A model generated the notes under the pieces. The model was not told the DNA's origin. It was given only the letters and a program-made list of their open reading frames with translations, and ran no database searches. Both the position numbers and the translations under genes were made by a program. A stretch of 64,000 nucleotides of DNA. Source: Parvibaculum sp040390855. Lineage in GTDB: Bacteria; Pseudomonadota; Alphaproteobacteria; Parvibaculales; Parvibaculaceae. Positions 48,368-57,420 of the stretch are shown one piece after another (within the stretch, counting starts at the first letter, position 1; each line of letters opens with the position of its first letter). The stretch lies in assembly GCA_040390855.1 (NCBI GenBank), contig JAZJXO010000005.1, forward strand, positions 1 to 64,000, in the 5' to 3' direction.

Positions 48368-49136
48368 TCGTCTGATCAAGGAAGGACGCAGGGCTGTTGA
48401 GCGGCGGAAAGAACGCGATGGGACGGAGCGAGAAATGCGGCTCGTCGATACTGAGCCAGACGAAAGGCCGCTCGCGTGATTGCCGCGTGAGCCAGCGATA
48501 GGACGCTTCCGTCCAGAGGCGCACTTTGCTCTCGCGGTTGTCGAGCACAAAGTCGCCTTCGGCGGTGGTGGCGATGAGTACCGCATGGCCTTCATCGTGC
48601 TGATCCTTGCCAGTCGCCATCAGTAGCGCATCGGCAGGCCAGCCCAGCGCCATCAGGCGGCGGCGTTTTTCAAGCGCCAGATCTTCGCAATCGCCGCCCC
48701 TGTCGCGCGCGTAAGTCCAGATTTCGTCGAGCCTATAGAGCGTCTTGTCACTCACTTCGGGCAAGGCATTGACGGCAGCGTTGACGCCAACAAGCTCGGC
48801 GCGGCGTTTCGGCGTCAGTGCAAAAGGTAATGGCTCGTCCGTGCCGCCCGTGCATTCGCTGCGGACACGTAAACAAAATCCTACAAAGCCCATCGGCGGC
48901 ATGACCTGCTGGCCGGTCAGCATGAAGACCGGTTTGGCCGCGATCACTGGGGTAATAGGCTGAACGGGTGCAGGCATAATGATGATCGGACCGTCATGCA
49001 CAGGCGGCCTGAAATCAGACACCGCTGTCCGTTTCGGTTCGAAAGGCGCACAAGCCGCAATGATCAGCGCCAGCATGAGACCGGCGCACAAACGCACACA
49101 AGAAGACGCAACCACAACATACCCCGACCAAAGCAT
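48279..49136 (-). CDS. Transglutaminase-like cysteine peptidase (BTLCP), probable lipoprotein
   Basis: A 285-residue protein of the BTLCP (DUF920) family. The catalytic triad is visible as Cys in GGDCEDLALEKRRRLMALGW, His in DEGHAVLIATT and Asp in VLDNRESKVRLW. The N terminus has a hydrophobic stretch LMLALIIAACAPF, with a lipobox-like Cys, so export and lipid anchoring are likely. Related LapG proteins cleave adhesins under c-di-GMP control; no adhesin or LapD gene is nearby. The C-terminal 29 residues lie opposite the end of terC. Confidence 0.88.
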   Translation of the reverse strand: MLWSGYVVVASSCVRLCAGLMLALIIAACAPFEPKRTAVSDFRPPVHDGPIIIMPAPVQPITPVIAAKPVFMLTGQQVMPPMGFVGFCLRVRSECTGGTDEPLPFALTPKRRAELVGVNAAVNALPEVSDKTLYRLDEIWTYARDRGGDCEDLALEKRRRLMALGWPADALLMATGKDQHDEGHAVLIATTAEGDFVLDNRESKVRLWTEASYRWLTRQSRERPFVWLSIDEPHFSLRPIAFFPPLNSPASFLDQTITVSLTTAPSVLSASLEERQEHLPPELRK

Positions 49137-49231
49137 CGCGCCCGTCGGTGACTTTCGGTTGTCAGAATAACCAGTGTCTTAACGGTGAGTGGTGATTGGT
49201 CCGTTGCGGAGAGAGTCCTGAAACGAGCAGG

Positions 49232-50776
49232 TTATTTCCAGATCGGTTTGCCCGTGCCTGGTAATCCGAGGCTCGCCCATTTCTTCGTCACTTCCTCGAC
49301 CACGTTCTGATCCATGCGGATTTCGCGGCCCCATTCGCGCTTGGTTTCCGGAACCCATTTGTTCGTCGCGTCCAGACCGATCTTGCCGCCAAGGCCTGAC
49401 TCAGGTGAGGCGAAGTCGAGATAGTCGATGGGCGTGTTCTCTACAAGCGTCACATCGCGCACGGGGTCCATGCGGGTCGAGATCGCCCACATCACATCTT
49501 TCCAGTCGCGCGCATTGATGTCGTCGTCGACCACGATCAGCCATTTCGTGTACATGAACTGACGCAGGAATGACCAGCAGCCCATCATCACGCGCTTGGC
49601 ATGACCGGGATAGGCCTTCTTCATCGAGACCACGGCGATGCGATAGGAACAGCCTTCCGGCGGCAACCAGAAGTCGATGATCTCGGGGAATTGCTGCTGG
49701 AGCAGTGGAATGAAAACTTCGTTGAGCGCCTCGCCAAGCACGGACGGCTCGTCCGGCGGGCGGCCTGTAAAGGTCGAAAGATAGATAGGCTTCTTGCGCA
49801 TCGTGATCGCCGACACGGTGAAGACCGGAAATTTCTCGACCGAATTGTAATAGCCCGTGTGATCGCCGTAAGGGCCTTCGTCGGCATAGTCGTCGAGCGA
49901 GACGTGACCCTCGATGACGATCTCGGCTTGCGCGGGCACTTTCAAAGGCACGGTTTTGCAATCGACAAGCTCGACCTTCTCGCCGCGCAACAATCCAGCG
50001 AACTGATATTCGCTGAGCGTATCGGGCACGGGCGTGACGGCGGCGAGAATGGTTCCGGGGTCCGCGCCGATGACGCAGGCGACGGGCAGCGGCTCGCGCT
50101 TCTCGCCCTTCCAGCGCTGATGGTGCTGCGCACCGCCGCGATGGGCGAGCCAGCGCATGATGGTTTTGTTTTTTCCCAGCACCTGCATCCGGTAGATGCC
50201 GAGATTGAAGTCGTCCTCGCGCGATGTCGAAGGCCCTTTGGTGACGACAAGCGGCCATGTGATGAGTGGTGCAGGCTCGTCCGGCCAGCAGGTCTGAATG
50301 GGGAGCGCATTGAGATCAATGTCGCCGCCGGTGAGAACGACCTCGTGGACCGGCGCGGAGGAGGACGACACCGTTTTCGGTTTCATCGTCATCACAGTTT
50401 TCAGAAGAGGCAGCATGGAAAAGGCTTCGCGAAAACCGCCCGGCGGTTCGGGCTGGCGCAGGAAAGCGAGCATCTCGCCGACTTCGCGCATGTCGCGGGC
50501 TGTGCGTCGCTCGATGCCGCCCATCGTGACGCCGAGCGCGACGCGTTCGACCGTGCCGAAGAGATTGACAAGAACGGGCATGGGCGAGGGCGTGCCGTCG
50601 GCCCGCGTCACATTTTCAAAGATCACGGCGGGGCCGTTTTCGGCGAGTAGCCGCGTCTGGATTTCGGTGAGTTCGAGCACCGAGGAGACAGGCTCCTTCA
50701 CGCGCACCAATTCACCTTCGGCTTCGAGCTTGTCGAGAAAATCGCGCATCGAGGAATAGGACAAGATCGGCCTCAT
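49232..50776 (-). CDS. ubiD: UbiD family decarboxylase
   Basis: Prenylated-FMN-dependent decarboxylase of 514 residues; in ubiquinone synthesis it removes the carboxylate of 3-polyprenyl-4-hydroxybenzoate. Signatures: NLGIYRMQVLGKNKTIMRWLAHRGGAQHH, EIVIEGHVSLDDYADEGPYGDHTGYY (with the conserved Glu), and WLPPEGCSYRIAVVSMKKAYPGHAKRVM. ATG 50776 is preferred to the upstream TTG. UbiX, which makes the cofactor, is not in the window. Relation to aromatic-acid decarboxylases cannot be excluded. Confidence 0.92.
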   Translation of the reverse strand: MRPILSYSSMRDFLDKLEAEGELVRVKEPVSSVLELTEIQTRLLAENGPAVIFENVTRADGTPSPMPVLVNLFGTVERVALGVTMGGIERRTARDMREVGEMLAFLRQPEPPGGFREAFSMLPLLKTVMTMKPKTVSSSSAPVHEVVLTGGDIDLNALPIQTCWPDEPAPLITWPLVVTKGPSTSREDDFNLGIYRMQVLGKNKTIMRWLAHRGGAQHHQRWKGEKREPLPVACVIGADPGTILAAVTPVPDTLSEYQFAGLLRGEKVELVDCKTVPLKVPAQAEIVIEGHVSLDDYADEGPYGDHTGYYNSVEKFPVFTVSAITMRKKPIYLSTFTGRPPDEPSVLGEALNEVFIPLLQQQFPEIIDFWLPPEGCSYRIAVVSMKKAYPGHAKRVMMGCWSFLRQFMYTKWLIVVDDDINARDWKDVMWAISTRMDPVRDVTLVENTPIDYLDFASPESGLGGKIGLDATNKWVPETKREWGREIRMDQNVVEEVTKKWASLGLPGTGKPIWK

Positions 50777-50958
50777 GTGGTCGGGCAGGGGTGCAAAACG
50801 TACCGGACAATGCCGCAAACCCCGGCGTCTGCCAAATCTGTCGCAGGCACATGGTCCATTATGGGCCGCATTAACCCTTTTTGACCAATTCCGTTAATTT
50901 GATGCAAACCTTAAATGCCTAGCCTCGGCCCAGATGAGTTTTGAGTTCGAGGACCGTG

Positions 50959-51555
50959 ATGGGTACGACCGTAAAGACGAAATTGCCGCGCAAGCGCTGG
51001 ATCAGCGGAGAAGTGGATGCAGATCCGTTTCACCTGCCGCAGCGCATTACCATTCCGGCCAATGAGATCATGCATCGCCTGTTCGGTTTCATACGCTTTG
51101 CCGTTGTCCACAAGGACGCGGTGAAGGTCACGGATTCGTCGCCCATTCTCGGACCCTTCGTCTGGGACGAGCCGATGTCGGCTTTCAAGGGCGTGGCGCT
51201 GCGCGTGGCGTGGCGTGACCGCAAGGGCGGCGAACCTGTCGTCCTCGTTCAGCTTGTCCATCGTCGTGATGAACGCCGCACGGTCACATTGCATGTGTCA
51301 TTCGACGGTTCCGACGTTGCCGCGCGCTGGCGCTCATGGGGCCGTGTGCTCGGTCTGCCTTTGATGCTGGAAGACCGTGAAGGCGAATTGCAGATGGCCG
51401 AACGCCGTCTGGGTTCCTTGCGCATTGACACACCGCAACCTCATGCGGGTGCCAATCCTTTATCTGCCCGTCGCCCGATGACCTTCGGCATGACAGGCCG
51501 CCCGCGCTTCTGGCAGGACCGCGTGTCGGCGGGAACACGGCCGGCGGCTTACTGA
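50959..51555 (+). CDS. Hypothetical protein, possibly DUF6101
   Basis: A 198-residue basic protein (KLPRKRWISGEVDADPFHLPQRITIP, SPILGPFVWDEPMSAFKGVALRVAW, DGSDVAARWRSWGRVLGLPLMLE). The pattern resembles a Rhizobiales family annotated as DUF6101, from memory. No catalytic motif or signal peptide. GAGG lies six bases before ATG 50959. Its function is unknown; it is divergent from ubiD and convergent with the enoyl-CoA hydratase gene. Confidence 0.7.
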   Translation: MGTTVKTKLPRKRWISGEVDADPFHLPQRITIPANEIMHRLFGFIRFAVVHKDAVKVTDSSPILGPFVWDEPMSAFKGVALRVAWRDRKGGEPVVLVQLVHRRDERRTVTLHVSFDGSDVAARWRSWGRVLGLPLMLEDREGELQMAERRLGSLRIDTPQPHAGANPLSARRPMTFGMTGRPRFWQDRVSAGTRPAAY

Positions 51556-51613
51556 TTTCCTATTCAGCAACCACCGTCATTGCGGCCTTGTGCCGGGCTT
51601 TGCCGCGCGCCGG

Positions 51614-52402
51614 TCAGGAAAATTTCGAAAAATCGGCTGTGCGTTTTTCAAAGAAAGCACTGATTGCTTCTTTCACTTCATCGGAGCGGAGCTGCGACGC
51701 GAAATGACGGCCTTCGGCTTCGCGCGCTTGCCCCACACGCTCGCGTTCATTGTCTTTGAGCAAGGCCTTCGTGACGCGCACGGCATTGGGGGCTTTGGCG
51801 GCAAGCGTCTTGGCGCGCTTCAGAGCTTCGACGGGCAGGGCATTGTCGGGGAACACGTCGGCGATGAGACCGATGGCTTCGGCTTTTTCAGCCGTGAGTT
51901 TCTTGCCGGTGAGGAAAAGGTCCGCCGCCTTCTGAATGCCGATCTGACGTTGGAGCAGGAAGGTCGAGCCCGCTTCCGGCACGAGACCGAGATTGACGAA
52001 AGGCATCTGGAACGTGGCGCTTGTGCCCGCATAAACGAGATCGCAATGAAGCAGCATTGTCACACCGACGCCGACGGCCAGACCATTCACCGAGGCGATG
52101 AGCGGCTTCCTCGCTTCGGCGAGGTTTTCAAGAAAGCGCGTCACATTGGCTTTGGTGGTTGGTTGCTCGCTCACCGGAGTTGAACCCGCTTTGGCGAAAT
52201 CACCGAGATCATTGCCCGCCGTGAACGCATCGCCCATGCCGGTGAAAAGCGTCACGCGGATTTTCGGATCGGTATCGGCCGCCTCGATCGCATCGGCCAG
52301 TACGCGGTACATCGCGTCGGTGAGCGCGTTTTTCTTGTCGGGGCGGTTCATGGTGACGATCTGAACACCGTCTTCGATGCTCACAAGCACATGATCGGTC
52401 AT
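51614..52402 (-). CDS. Enoyl-CoA hydratase/isomerase family protein
   Basis: A 262-residue crotonase. The oxyanion-hole segments are DAFTAGNDLGDF and NGLAVGVGVTMLLHCDLVYAG. Of the two hydratase glutamates, the first (Glu144 position, usually in G-x-C-E-L) is Val/Thr here while the second is kept in LGLVPEAGSTFLL, the pattern of delta-3,delta-2-enoyl-CoA isomerases rather than hydratases. AGAGGA precedes the ATG. An AT-rich palindrome lies 113 bases upstream. Confidence 0.88.
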   Translation of the reverse strand: MTDHVLVSIEDGVQIVTMNRPDKKNALTDAMYRVLADAIEAADTDPKIRVTLFTGMGDAFTAGNDLGDFAKAGSTPVSEQPTTKANVTRFLENLAEARKPLIASVNGLAVGVGVTMLLHCDLVYAGTSATFQMPFVNLGLVPEAGSTFLLQRQIGIQKAADLFLTGKKLTAEKAEAIGLIADVFPDNALPVEALKRAKTLAAKAPNAVRVTKALLKDNERERVGQAREAEGRHFASQLRSDEVKEAISAFFEKRTADFSKFS

Positions 52403-52514
52403 GGCAGGTTTCCTCTTTAGCAGGGCTGAATTTCGGTTCGCATCTTGTGGCCTGAGAGGCGGCACAAGCAAAGGCCATTTTTGCAAAGCAGGTTCCAAAA
52501 AAGCACGGATAAAA

Positions 52515-52530
52515 ATGAATTATAATTCAT
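52515..52530. promoter_or_regulatory. Perfect 16-bp AT-rich palindrome
   Basis: ATGAATTA-TAATTCAT, without mismatch, just after the ETF methyltransferase stop and 113 bases upstream of the enoyl-CoA hydratase start. The size suits a dimeric repressor of the TetR or MarR type controlling the hydratase. No T-tract, so a terminator is unlikely. Confidence 0.5.
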
Positions 52531-52534
52531 CATG

Positions 52535-53191
52535 TCAGACAATTTTCCACACACTTGTATTGCGCACATCCGTGTCTTCAAGCTCCCGTGTCGTCTTCAC
52601 GGCATAGGAGATGAGCTTCTCGAGTCCGGTCTTGGGGAGGTAAGTGCGGCCCGGATCGCCGATCAGGGCTGTGGCGCCTTCCGCCACCAAGTCGCGAACC
52701 CAGATTTCTATGCTTTCAGCGAGCGGGCGCTCGTAGCACATGTCGCCGATGAGGATAATGTCCCAGCCGCCATTGGGCACACCCACAAGATTATCCCCTG
52801 TTGCAACAACTGAAACATCGTTCACTTCTGCGTTGAGCCTGATCGAGGCGACGGCGAAAGCGTCGATGTCGGCAGCGAGGACCGAAGCTGCGCCCGCTTT
52901 CATGGCCGCAATGGCGATGAGGCCCGAGCCCGAGCCGAAATCGAGGACGCGCTTGCCCCGCACCACGTCGGGATGATCAAGAATATAGCGCGACAGGGCT
53001 TGGCCACCTGCCCAGGCGAAGGCCCAGAAGGGCGGCGGCAAGCCGTTTTGGGCAAGTTCCTCTTCCGTCATCTGCCAGATGGGTACGATTTCGGACGCAA
53101 GATGGAGCTTCACTTCGGGGATCAGCGGCGGCTCGTGGAGGACCGTGTTGGCGCGGATGAAGGCGACCGGATCGTTGGAAACACCGATCAT
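52535..53191 (-). CDS. ETF beta-subunit lysine methyltransferase-like protein
   Basis: A 218-residue class I SAM methyltransferase. Motif I is RVLDFGSGSGLIAIAAMKAG, followed by ADIDAFAVASIRLNAE, LIGDMCYERPL (post-I) and the family signature LIGDPGRTYLPKTGL; the N-terminal PFWAFAWAGGQALSRY is also typical. These match METTL20/ETFBKMT and its alphaproteobacterial orthologues, which methylate lysines of the electron-transfer flavoprotein beta chain where it docks acyl-CoA dehydrogenases. It is coupled to ribF by ATGA. The ETF genes are not in the window. Confidence 0.85.
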   Translation of the reverse strand: MIGVSNDPVAFIRANTVLHEPPLIPEVKLHLASEIVPIWQMTEEELAQNGLPPPFWAFAWAGGQALSRYILDHPDVVRGKRVLDFGSGSGLIAIAAMKAGAASVLAADIDAFAVASIRLNAEVNDVSVVATGDNLVGVPNGGWDIILIGDMCYERPLAESIEIWVRDLVAEGATALIGDPGRTYLPKTGLEKLISYAVKTTRELEDTDVRNTSVWKIV

Positions 53192-54135
53192 GTGTGCGGT
53201 GTGGCCGCAAGCAAAGCCCGCGCCTTGTCGCTGTCCAATGCGATCTGCGCTTTCAATTCATCAAGCCCGCTGAATTTCTTTTCCGCGCGCAAATAGTCGA
53301 TGAAGGAGACCGCAATGTGATGGCCGTAAATGTCACCGGAAAAATCAAAAAGATGCACTTCGAGGATGACGTCTTTTTTGTCGAATGTCGGACGCTTGCC
53401 GAAATTGGCGACACCGTCATAGAAGCCCTTGTGCGGACCCTCTTCGATCTCGACGCGCACGGCATAAACGCCGAGTGCCGGCTGCACATGATCTTCGAGC
53501 GCGAGATTGGCTGTCGGAAAACCGATGGTGCGGCCGCGCCGATCGCCGGACAATACATGCGTTTCAACGGTCCACCAGTGACCGAGCAGATCTGCCGCGC
53601 CGCGCGGATCGCCCAGCGCCAGGCGTTCACGGATGCGCGTTGAGGAATAGGCCTCGCCGTCATGGGCGACCTCCTCAACGATGGTCGTGCCGTATCCTTC
53701 TTCGCTGCCCATATAAGCGAGCATCGACGCGTCGCCCGCCCGCGCCTTGCCGAAGCGGAAATCATATCCGGCAACGACATGGCTCACGCGAAGTCCGTTC
53801 ACCAGCACATCGAGCACGAATTCAGGTGCCTGTCGTTTCGCCATGGCGGCGTCGAAAGGCAGCGCCGCCAATATCTCGACGCCGAGTGACGCCAGCAGCC
53901 GCGCCTTGGCGCGAAAGGGCGTCAGGCGGAAAAAGGGTTCATCGGGAAAGAAAAACTGCTTCGGATGCGGTTCGAACACGAGCACACCGAGTGGCACGCC
54001 AAGTGCGTGCGCAACCTTTGCTGCTTCACCGATGACGATCTGATGGCCTTTGTGCACGCCGTCAAAATTGCCAAGCGCAAAGACACCGCCTTGCAGCGTC
54101 CGTGGCACCGGCGAGTGATGGCGGAGAATATGCAT
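53188..54135 (-). CDS. ribF: Bifunctional riboflavin kinase / FAD synthetase
   Basis: Makes FMN and FAD from riboflavin. 315 residues: N-terminal FMN adenylyltransferase domain (ALGNFDGVHKGHQIVIGEA with HxGH-like motif, VFEPHPKQFF, VAGYDFRFGKARAGD, STRIRERLALGDPRGAADLLG) and C-terminal kinase domain (GRTIGFPTANLAL, GVYAVRV, EVHLFDFSGDIYG). Its ATG shares one base with the MaoC stop and its end overlaps the ETF methyltransferase, linking flavin cofactor supply with ETF modification. Confidence 0.96.
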   Translation of the reverse strand: MHILRHHSPVPRTLQGGVFALGNFDGVHKGHQIVIGEAAKVAHALGVPLGVLVFEPHPKQFFFPDEPFFRLTPFRAKARLLASLGVEILAALPFDAAMAKRQAPEFVLDVLVNGLRVSHVVAGYDFRFGKARAGDASMLAYMGSEEGYGTTIVEEVAHDGEAYSSTRIRERLALGDPRGAADLLGHWWTVETHVLSGDRRGRTIGFPTANLALEDHVQPALGVYAVRVEIEEGPHKGFYDGVANFGKRPTFDKKDVILEVHLFDFSGDIYGHHIAVSFIDYLRAEKKFSGLDELKAQIALDSDKARALLAATPHT

Positions 54136-54572
54136 CAGGCTTTATCGGCCTTGGAGGGGACCATAACCAGGGCTTCGCCGTCGATGACGAGCGTATCGTC
54201 GACATGACATTCGCAGGCGAGCGTCACGCGGCGGCGTTTGTCGTCAATCGCGGAAACGACAACGCGGGCAGACACTTTATCGCCGGGCTTTACGGGTGCG
54301 CGGAAGCGCAGCGATTGCGACATATAGATCGCGCCGGGTCCGGGCAGTTGCGTGCCGATGACGGCGGAGATGAGGCTCGCGCTCAACATGCCGTGGGCGA
54401 TGCGACCGCCGAAGCGGGTTTTGCTCGCATAATCATCGTCGAGATGCATCGGGTTCGTGTCGCCCGATACATGGGCAAAGCCCGTGATGTCGGCGTCTGA
54501 AATCACCTTGGCGAAGGACGATTCCATGCCGACGCTCAGGTCTTCGATGCAATAGCCGCTGAAATCAGTCAT
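54135..54572 (-). CDS. MaoC family dehydratase
   Basis: A 145-residue hot-dog-fold protein of the (R)-specific enoyl-CoA hydratase group. The catalytic dyad is in ITGFAHVSGDTNPMHLDDDYASKTRFGGRIAHGML (Asp and His), with GRIAHGM conserved. It could hydrate enoyl-CoA to (R)-3-hydroxyacyl-CoA for polyhydroxyalkanoate synthesis or beta-oxidation. Translationally linked to ribF by a one-base overlap. Confidence 0.9.
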   Translation of the reverse strand: MTDFSGYCIEDLSVGMESSFAKVISDADITGFAHVSGDTNPMHLDDDYASKTRFGGRIAHGMLSASLISAVIGTQLPGPGAIYMSQSLRFRAPVKPGDKVSARVVVSAIDDKRRRVTLACECHVDDTLVIDGEALVMVPSKADKA

Positions 54573-54654
54573 GTTTGTCCGTGAACTTTAAGGGAGGAAG
54601 CCGCGCCGCACTTTATCGCGGCAGCGCAACAAATCACAAGAGATGAAGATAGGT

Positions 54655-55524
54655 TCACCAAACCAGCCGCGCCGCTGCTGCGACAGGCGCAAGCCCTGCC
54701 TTGCCACAGAATTGTGAAACGAGCATGGCGTCGGGTGTTTCGGCGTCAGTTCCGCAATCTGCCGCCGCGATGCCGCCCGTGATGAAGAGTGCGTCGATCC
54801 CTGCGCCGGCAGCGCCTTTGATGTCCGTGCCGATGCCGTCGCCGATGGCGAGGATGTGGGCGTCGGCCACGGTCGCACCTTTGATGGCGGCGAGCCGCGC
54901 CCGGGCGATGTCATAGATCGGTCCGTGGGGCTTGCCGAAGTAGGTCACTTTGCCGCCGAGGTCTTCGTAGAGCTTTGCGAGCGATCCGGCGCAACAGATG
55001 TGGCGAGGACCGCGCTCGACGACGAGATCGGGATTGGCGCAGACGAAAGGAAGCCCGCGCGCGACAAGCGGCGCGAAAGGCTCGCGGTAATCTTCCGGTC
55101 CTTCCACTTCGTCGTCGAACGGTCCGGTGCAGACGATAAATTCTGCGTCCTCCGCCCCCACCTGCGCGACGCCCGTGTCATCAAAGAGATTGTTATCGCG
55201 TCCGGGCCCGATCGCGTAGCATTTCGTGCCGAGTGCGTGGGTGGTGATGAAAGTCTTGGTCGCATCGCCCGATGTGAGAATGCCGTCATAGGCTGTGCCC
55301 GAAATACCGAGATTATCGAGCATGGCTGGCAGTTGCGTTGACGGGCGTGGCGCATTGGATAAAAGCAACACCGTGCCGCCTTGCGCGCGATATTTGACAA
55401 GCGCTTCTGCGACACCGGCATAGGCTTGTTTGCCATTGTGCAACACGCCCCAGACATCGCACAGCACGGCATCATATCTTTCGGCCACGTAACGGAAGCC
55501 GGAAATCAACGGAATGGTTGTCAT
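54655..55524 (-). CDS. HAD hydrolase, subfamily IIA (TIGR01459-like)
   Basis: A 289-residue phosphatase. HAD motif I is ALCDVWGVLHNG (Asp-Val-Trp-Gly-Val), motif II LLLSNAPRPS, motif III KVTYFGKPHGPIY (Lys) and motif IV HILAIGDGIGTDIKGAAGAGI. The IIA capping pattern matches sugar/nucleotide phosphatases such as NagD; the alphaproteobacterial subgroup has no assigned substrate that I know of. The start overlaps the rsmD stop (ATGA). Confidence 0.9.
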   Translation of the reverse strand: MTTIPLISGFRYVAERYDAVLCDVWGVLHNGKQAYAGVAEALVKYRAQGGTVLLLSNAPRPSTQLPAMLDNLGISGTAYDGILTSGDATKTFITTHALGTKCYAIGPGRDNNLFDDTGVAQVGAEDAEFIVCTGPFDDEVEGPEDYREPFAPLVARGLPFVCANPDLVVERGPRHICCAGSLAKLYEDLGGKVTYFGKPHGPIYDIARARLAAIKGATVADAHILAIGDGIGTDIKGAAGAGIDALFITGGIAAADCGTDAETPDAMLVSQFCGKAGLAPVAAAARLVW

Positions 55525-56114
55525 CGGGCGTCGCCACTCTGCTTCAGAAACACAATCTCGCTGAGACCGTATTTCCGCCGGTCAAATTCGACAAAGCCCT
55601 GTGGTGCAACAAAGCCTGCCTCTGCGTGCTCTTCCACAACGAAGAGCGCATGAGGCTCAACCCAGTCGCCCGCAACAACAGAAGCAAGCGCCAGTTCGGC
55701 AAGCGCTTTGCGATAAGGCGGATCAAGAAACACGAGCGAGAATTTCGGACCGACGCTGCCGGGGCGCGGGCCGAGATTGGTCGCGTCACGCTTGTACAGT
55801 TTTGCATGGCCCGTGAGTTTCAGGTTTTCCATGTTCTCACGGATCGCGCCGCGCGCTTCGATACTGTCATCGACGAAGAGCGCAAATGACGCGCCGCGCG
55901 AAATCGCTTCGAGGCCGAGCGCGCCGGTGCCAGCAAAAAGATCAAGCACACGCGCACCGTCGAGATCGAAATCCGCGCCCAGTTCATCGGAAAAATCATG
56001 ATGCGCGAGAATGTTGAACAGGCTCTCGCGCACGCGGTCGCCTGTGGGGCGGATCGCGTCGCCTTCAGGGGCCACAATGATGCGGCCCTTATGGGCTCCA
56101 CCGACAATTCTCAT
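55521..56114 (-). CDS. rsmD: 16S rRNA (guanine(966)-N2)-methyltransferase
   Basis: A 197-residue SAM methyltransferase that modifies G966 of 16S rRNA. MRIVGGAHKGRIIVAPEGDAIRPTGDRVRESLFNIL is the typical N terminus; VLDLFAGTGALGLEAISRGA is motif I and LVFLDPPYRKAL the catalytic DPPY. It is ten bases after rluB and overlaps the HAD gene. Confidence 0.95.
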   Translation of the reverse strand: MRIVGGAHKGRIIVAPEGDAIRPTGDRVRESLFNILAHHDFSDELGADFDLDGARVLDLFAGTGALGLEAISRGASFALFVDDSIEARGAIRENMENLKLTGHAKLYKRDATNLGPRPGSVGPKFSLVFLDPPYRKALAELALASVVAGDWVEPHALFVVEEHAEAGFVAPQGFVEFDRRKYGLSEIVFLKQSGDAR

Positions 56115-56124
56115 TTGAAAAAAC

Positions 56125-57339
56125 TCATCTCGGCTTTTTGCTGCCGGTGGCGGCAGGGCCTTTACGCCCCTTTGCTACATCGGCGCGTGATTTCTGTGTC
56201 GTCGGTTTCACGCTCATTTTCGGCGTGAAACGCTCCTGCGCTTTGTTGGTCTTGAATGGCTTATCAATCTTTGCGGGGCGTTCCTGTTTTGCCGCTGCCC
56301 GCTCTACGCGCTCTGCCTTGTCGGGATGGCGTCCGCGTCCCGCTGTTTTCGCGCCCTGATCCTGTCGCGCCTGCAACTTTGCCACGTTGTCTTTCTTTGC
56401 GCCGAAATGGCTTGTCGCTGTTCCGGCGCTATGGCTGCGCGGTTTTTTTGAGCTGGCGGAGCGGATAGGCGTTTCAGCAATTTTCGGCTTCGCGGCCTGA
56501 TTGGGCCTGATGGGACGGCCTTCATCGTCTTTGCCGCCCTTGCTGTCGAAATGCGAGGCCTGTTCGCCAAGCTGATCCATCAGCACACGATTGGGCACCT
56601 GCGCCACTTCGCCTTCGGCCAGGTCGCCCACCTGAAAGGGACCGAACGACAAACGGATGAGACGATTGACGGTGAGATCAAGCGCTGCAAGCACGCGCTT
56701 CACTTCGCGGTTCTTGCCTTCCTTGAGGCCAACCGTCAGCCATACGTTCGAGCCCTGTACCTTGTCGAGCGAGGCCTCGATAGGTCCGTAGCGCACGCCT
56801 TCGACCTCGATCCCGTCTTTGAGTTTGTCGAGATCGCCTTGCGTGACCTTGCCCCAGGCGCGCACGCGGTAGCGACGCGTCCAGCCGGTGGCGGGGAGTT
56901 CCAAAAGCCGCGCCAACTCGCCGTCGTTCGTCAGCAGCAGCAGACCTTCGGTATTGATGTCGAGACGGCCAACCGAGACAACGCGCGGCATCGTCTCGGG
57001 CAGGCGTTCGAAAACGGTGGTACGGCCTTCGGGGTCTTTCGCTGTCGTCACGAGACCGGCAGGCTTGTGATAGCGCCAGAGCTTTGTCGGCTCCTGTCGC
57101 GGCAGGGCCTTGCCCTCGACCGTGATGAGATCGGCGTCCGAGACATTGAGCGCGGGACTGTCGATTTTTCTGCCGTTGACGGTGACGTGGCCGGCCTCGA
57201 TCAGTCTCTCCGCGTCGCGCCGCGAGCAGATGCCCGCCCGCGCGATGCGCTTGGCAATGCGTTCCCCTTCGACGGCGCTCACAGCGGCATTCTCGGGTTT
57301 CGGGCCATTGCGGCCTGATTTCGGGTCATATGTCGTCAT
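56125..57339 (-). CDS. rluB: Ribosomal large-subunit pseudouridine synthase, RluB type
   Basis: A 404-residue RsuA/RluB-family enzyme. An S4 domain (RIAKRIARAGICSRRDAERLIEAGHVTVNG) is followed by the catalytic domain with VGRLDINTEGLLLLTNDGELA (catalytic Asp), TRRYRVRAWG and KEGKNREVKRVLAAL. The last 130 residues or so form a Lys/Arg/Ala-rich, low-complexity tail that is absent from short homologues such as E. coli RluE. The start MTTYDPKSG at 57339 was chosen; the frame extends 189 codons further upstream over the antisense of tadA and is rejected there. Confidence 0.94.
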   Translation of the reverse strand: MTTYDPKSGRNGPKPENAAVSAVEGERIAKRIARAGICSRRDAERLIEAGHVTVNGRKIDSPALNVSDADLITVEGKALPRQEPTKLWRYHKPAGLVTTAKDPEGRTTVFERLPETMPRVVSVGRLDINTEGLLLLTNDGELARLLELPATGWTRRYRVRAWGKVTQGDLDKLKDGIEVEGVRYGPIEASLDKVQGSNVWLTVGLKEGKNREVKRVLAALDLTVNRLIRLSFGPFQVGDLAEGEVAQVPNRVLMDQLGEQASHFDSKGGKDDEGRPIRPNQAAKPKIAETPIRSASSKKPRSHSAGTATSHFGAKKDNVAKLQARQDQGAKTAGRGRHPDKAERVERAAAKQERPAKIDKPFKTNKAQERFTPKMSVKPTTQKSRADVAKGRKGPAATGSKKPR

Positions 57340-57420
57340 GGGCCTCTCTTTAGCAGGACTGGGCCAAAGCCGAAAGCTCGCCCTTGACGCAGGCGGGCGG
57401 GGAGGGGCAGGGTCCGCCCC

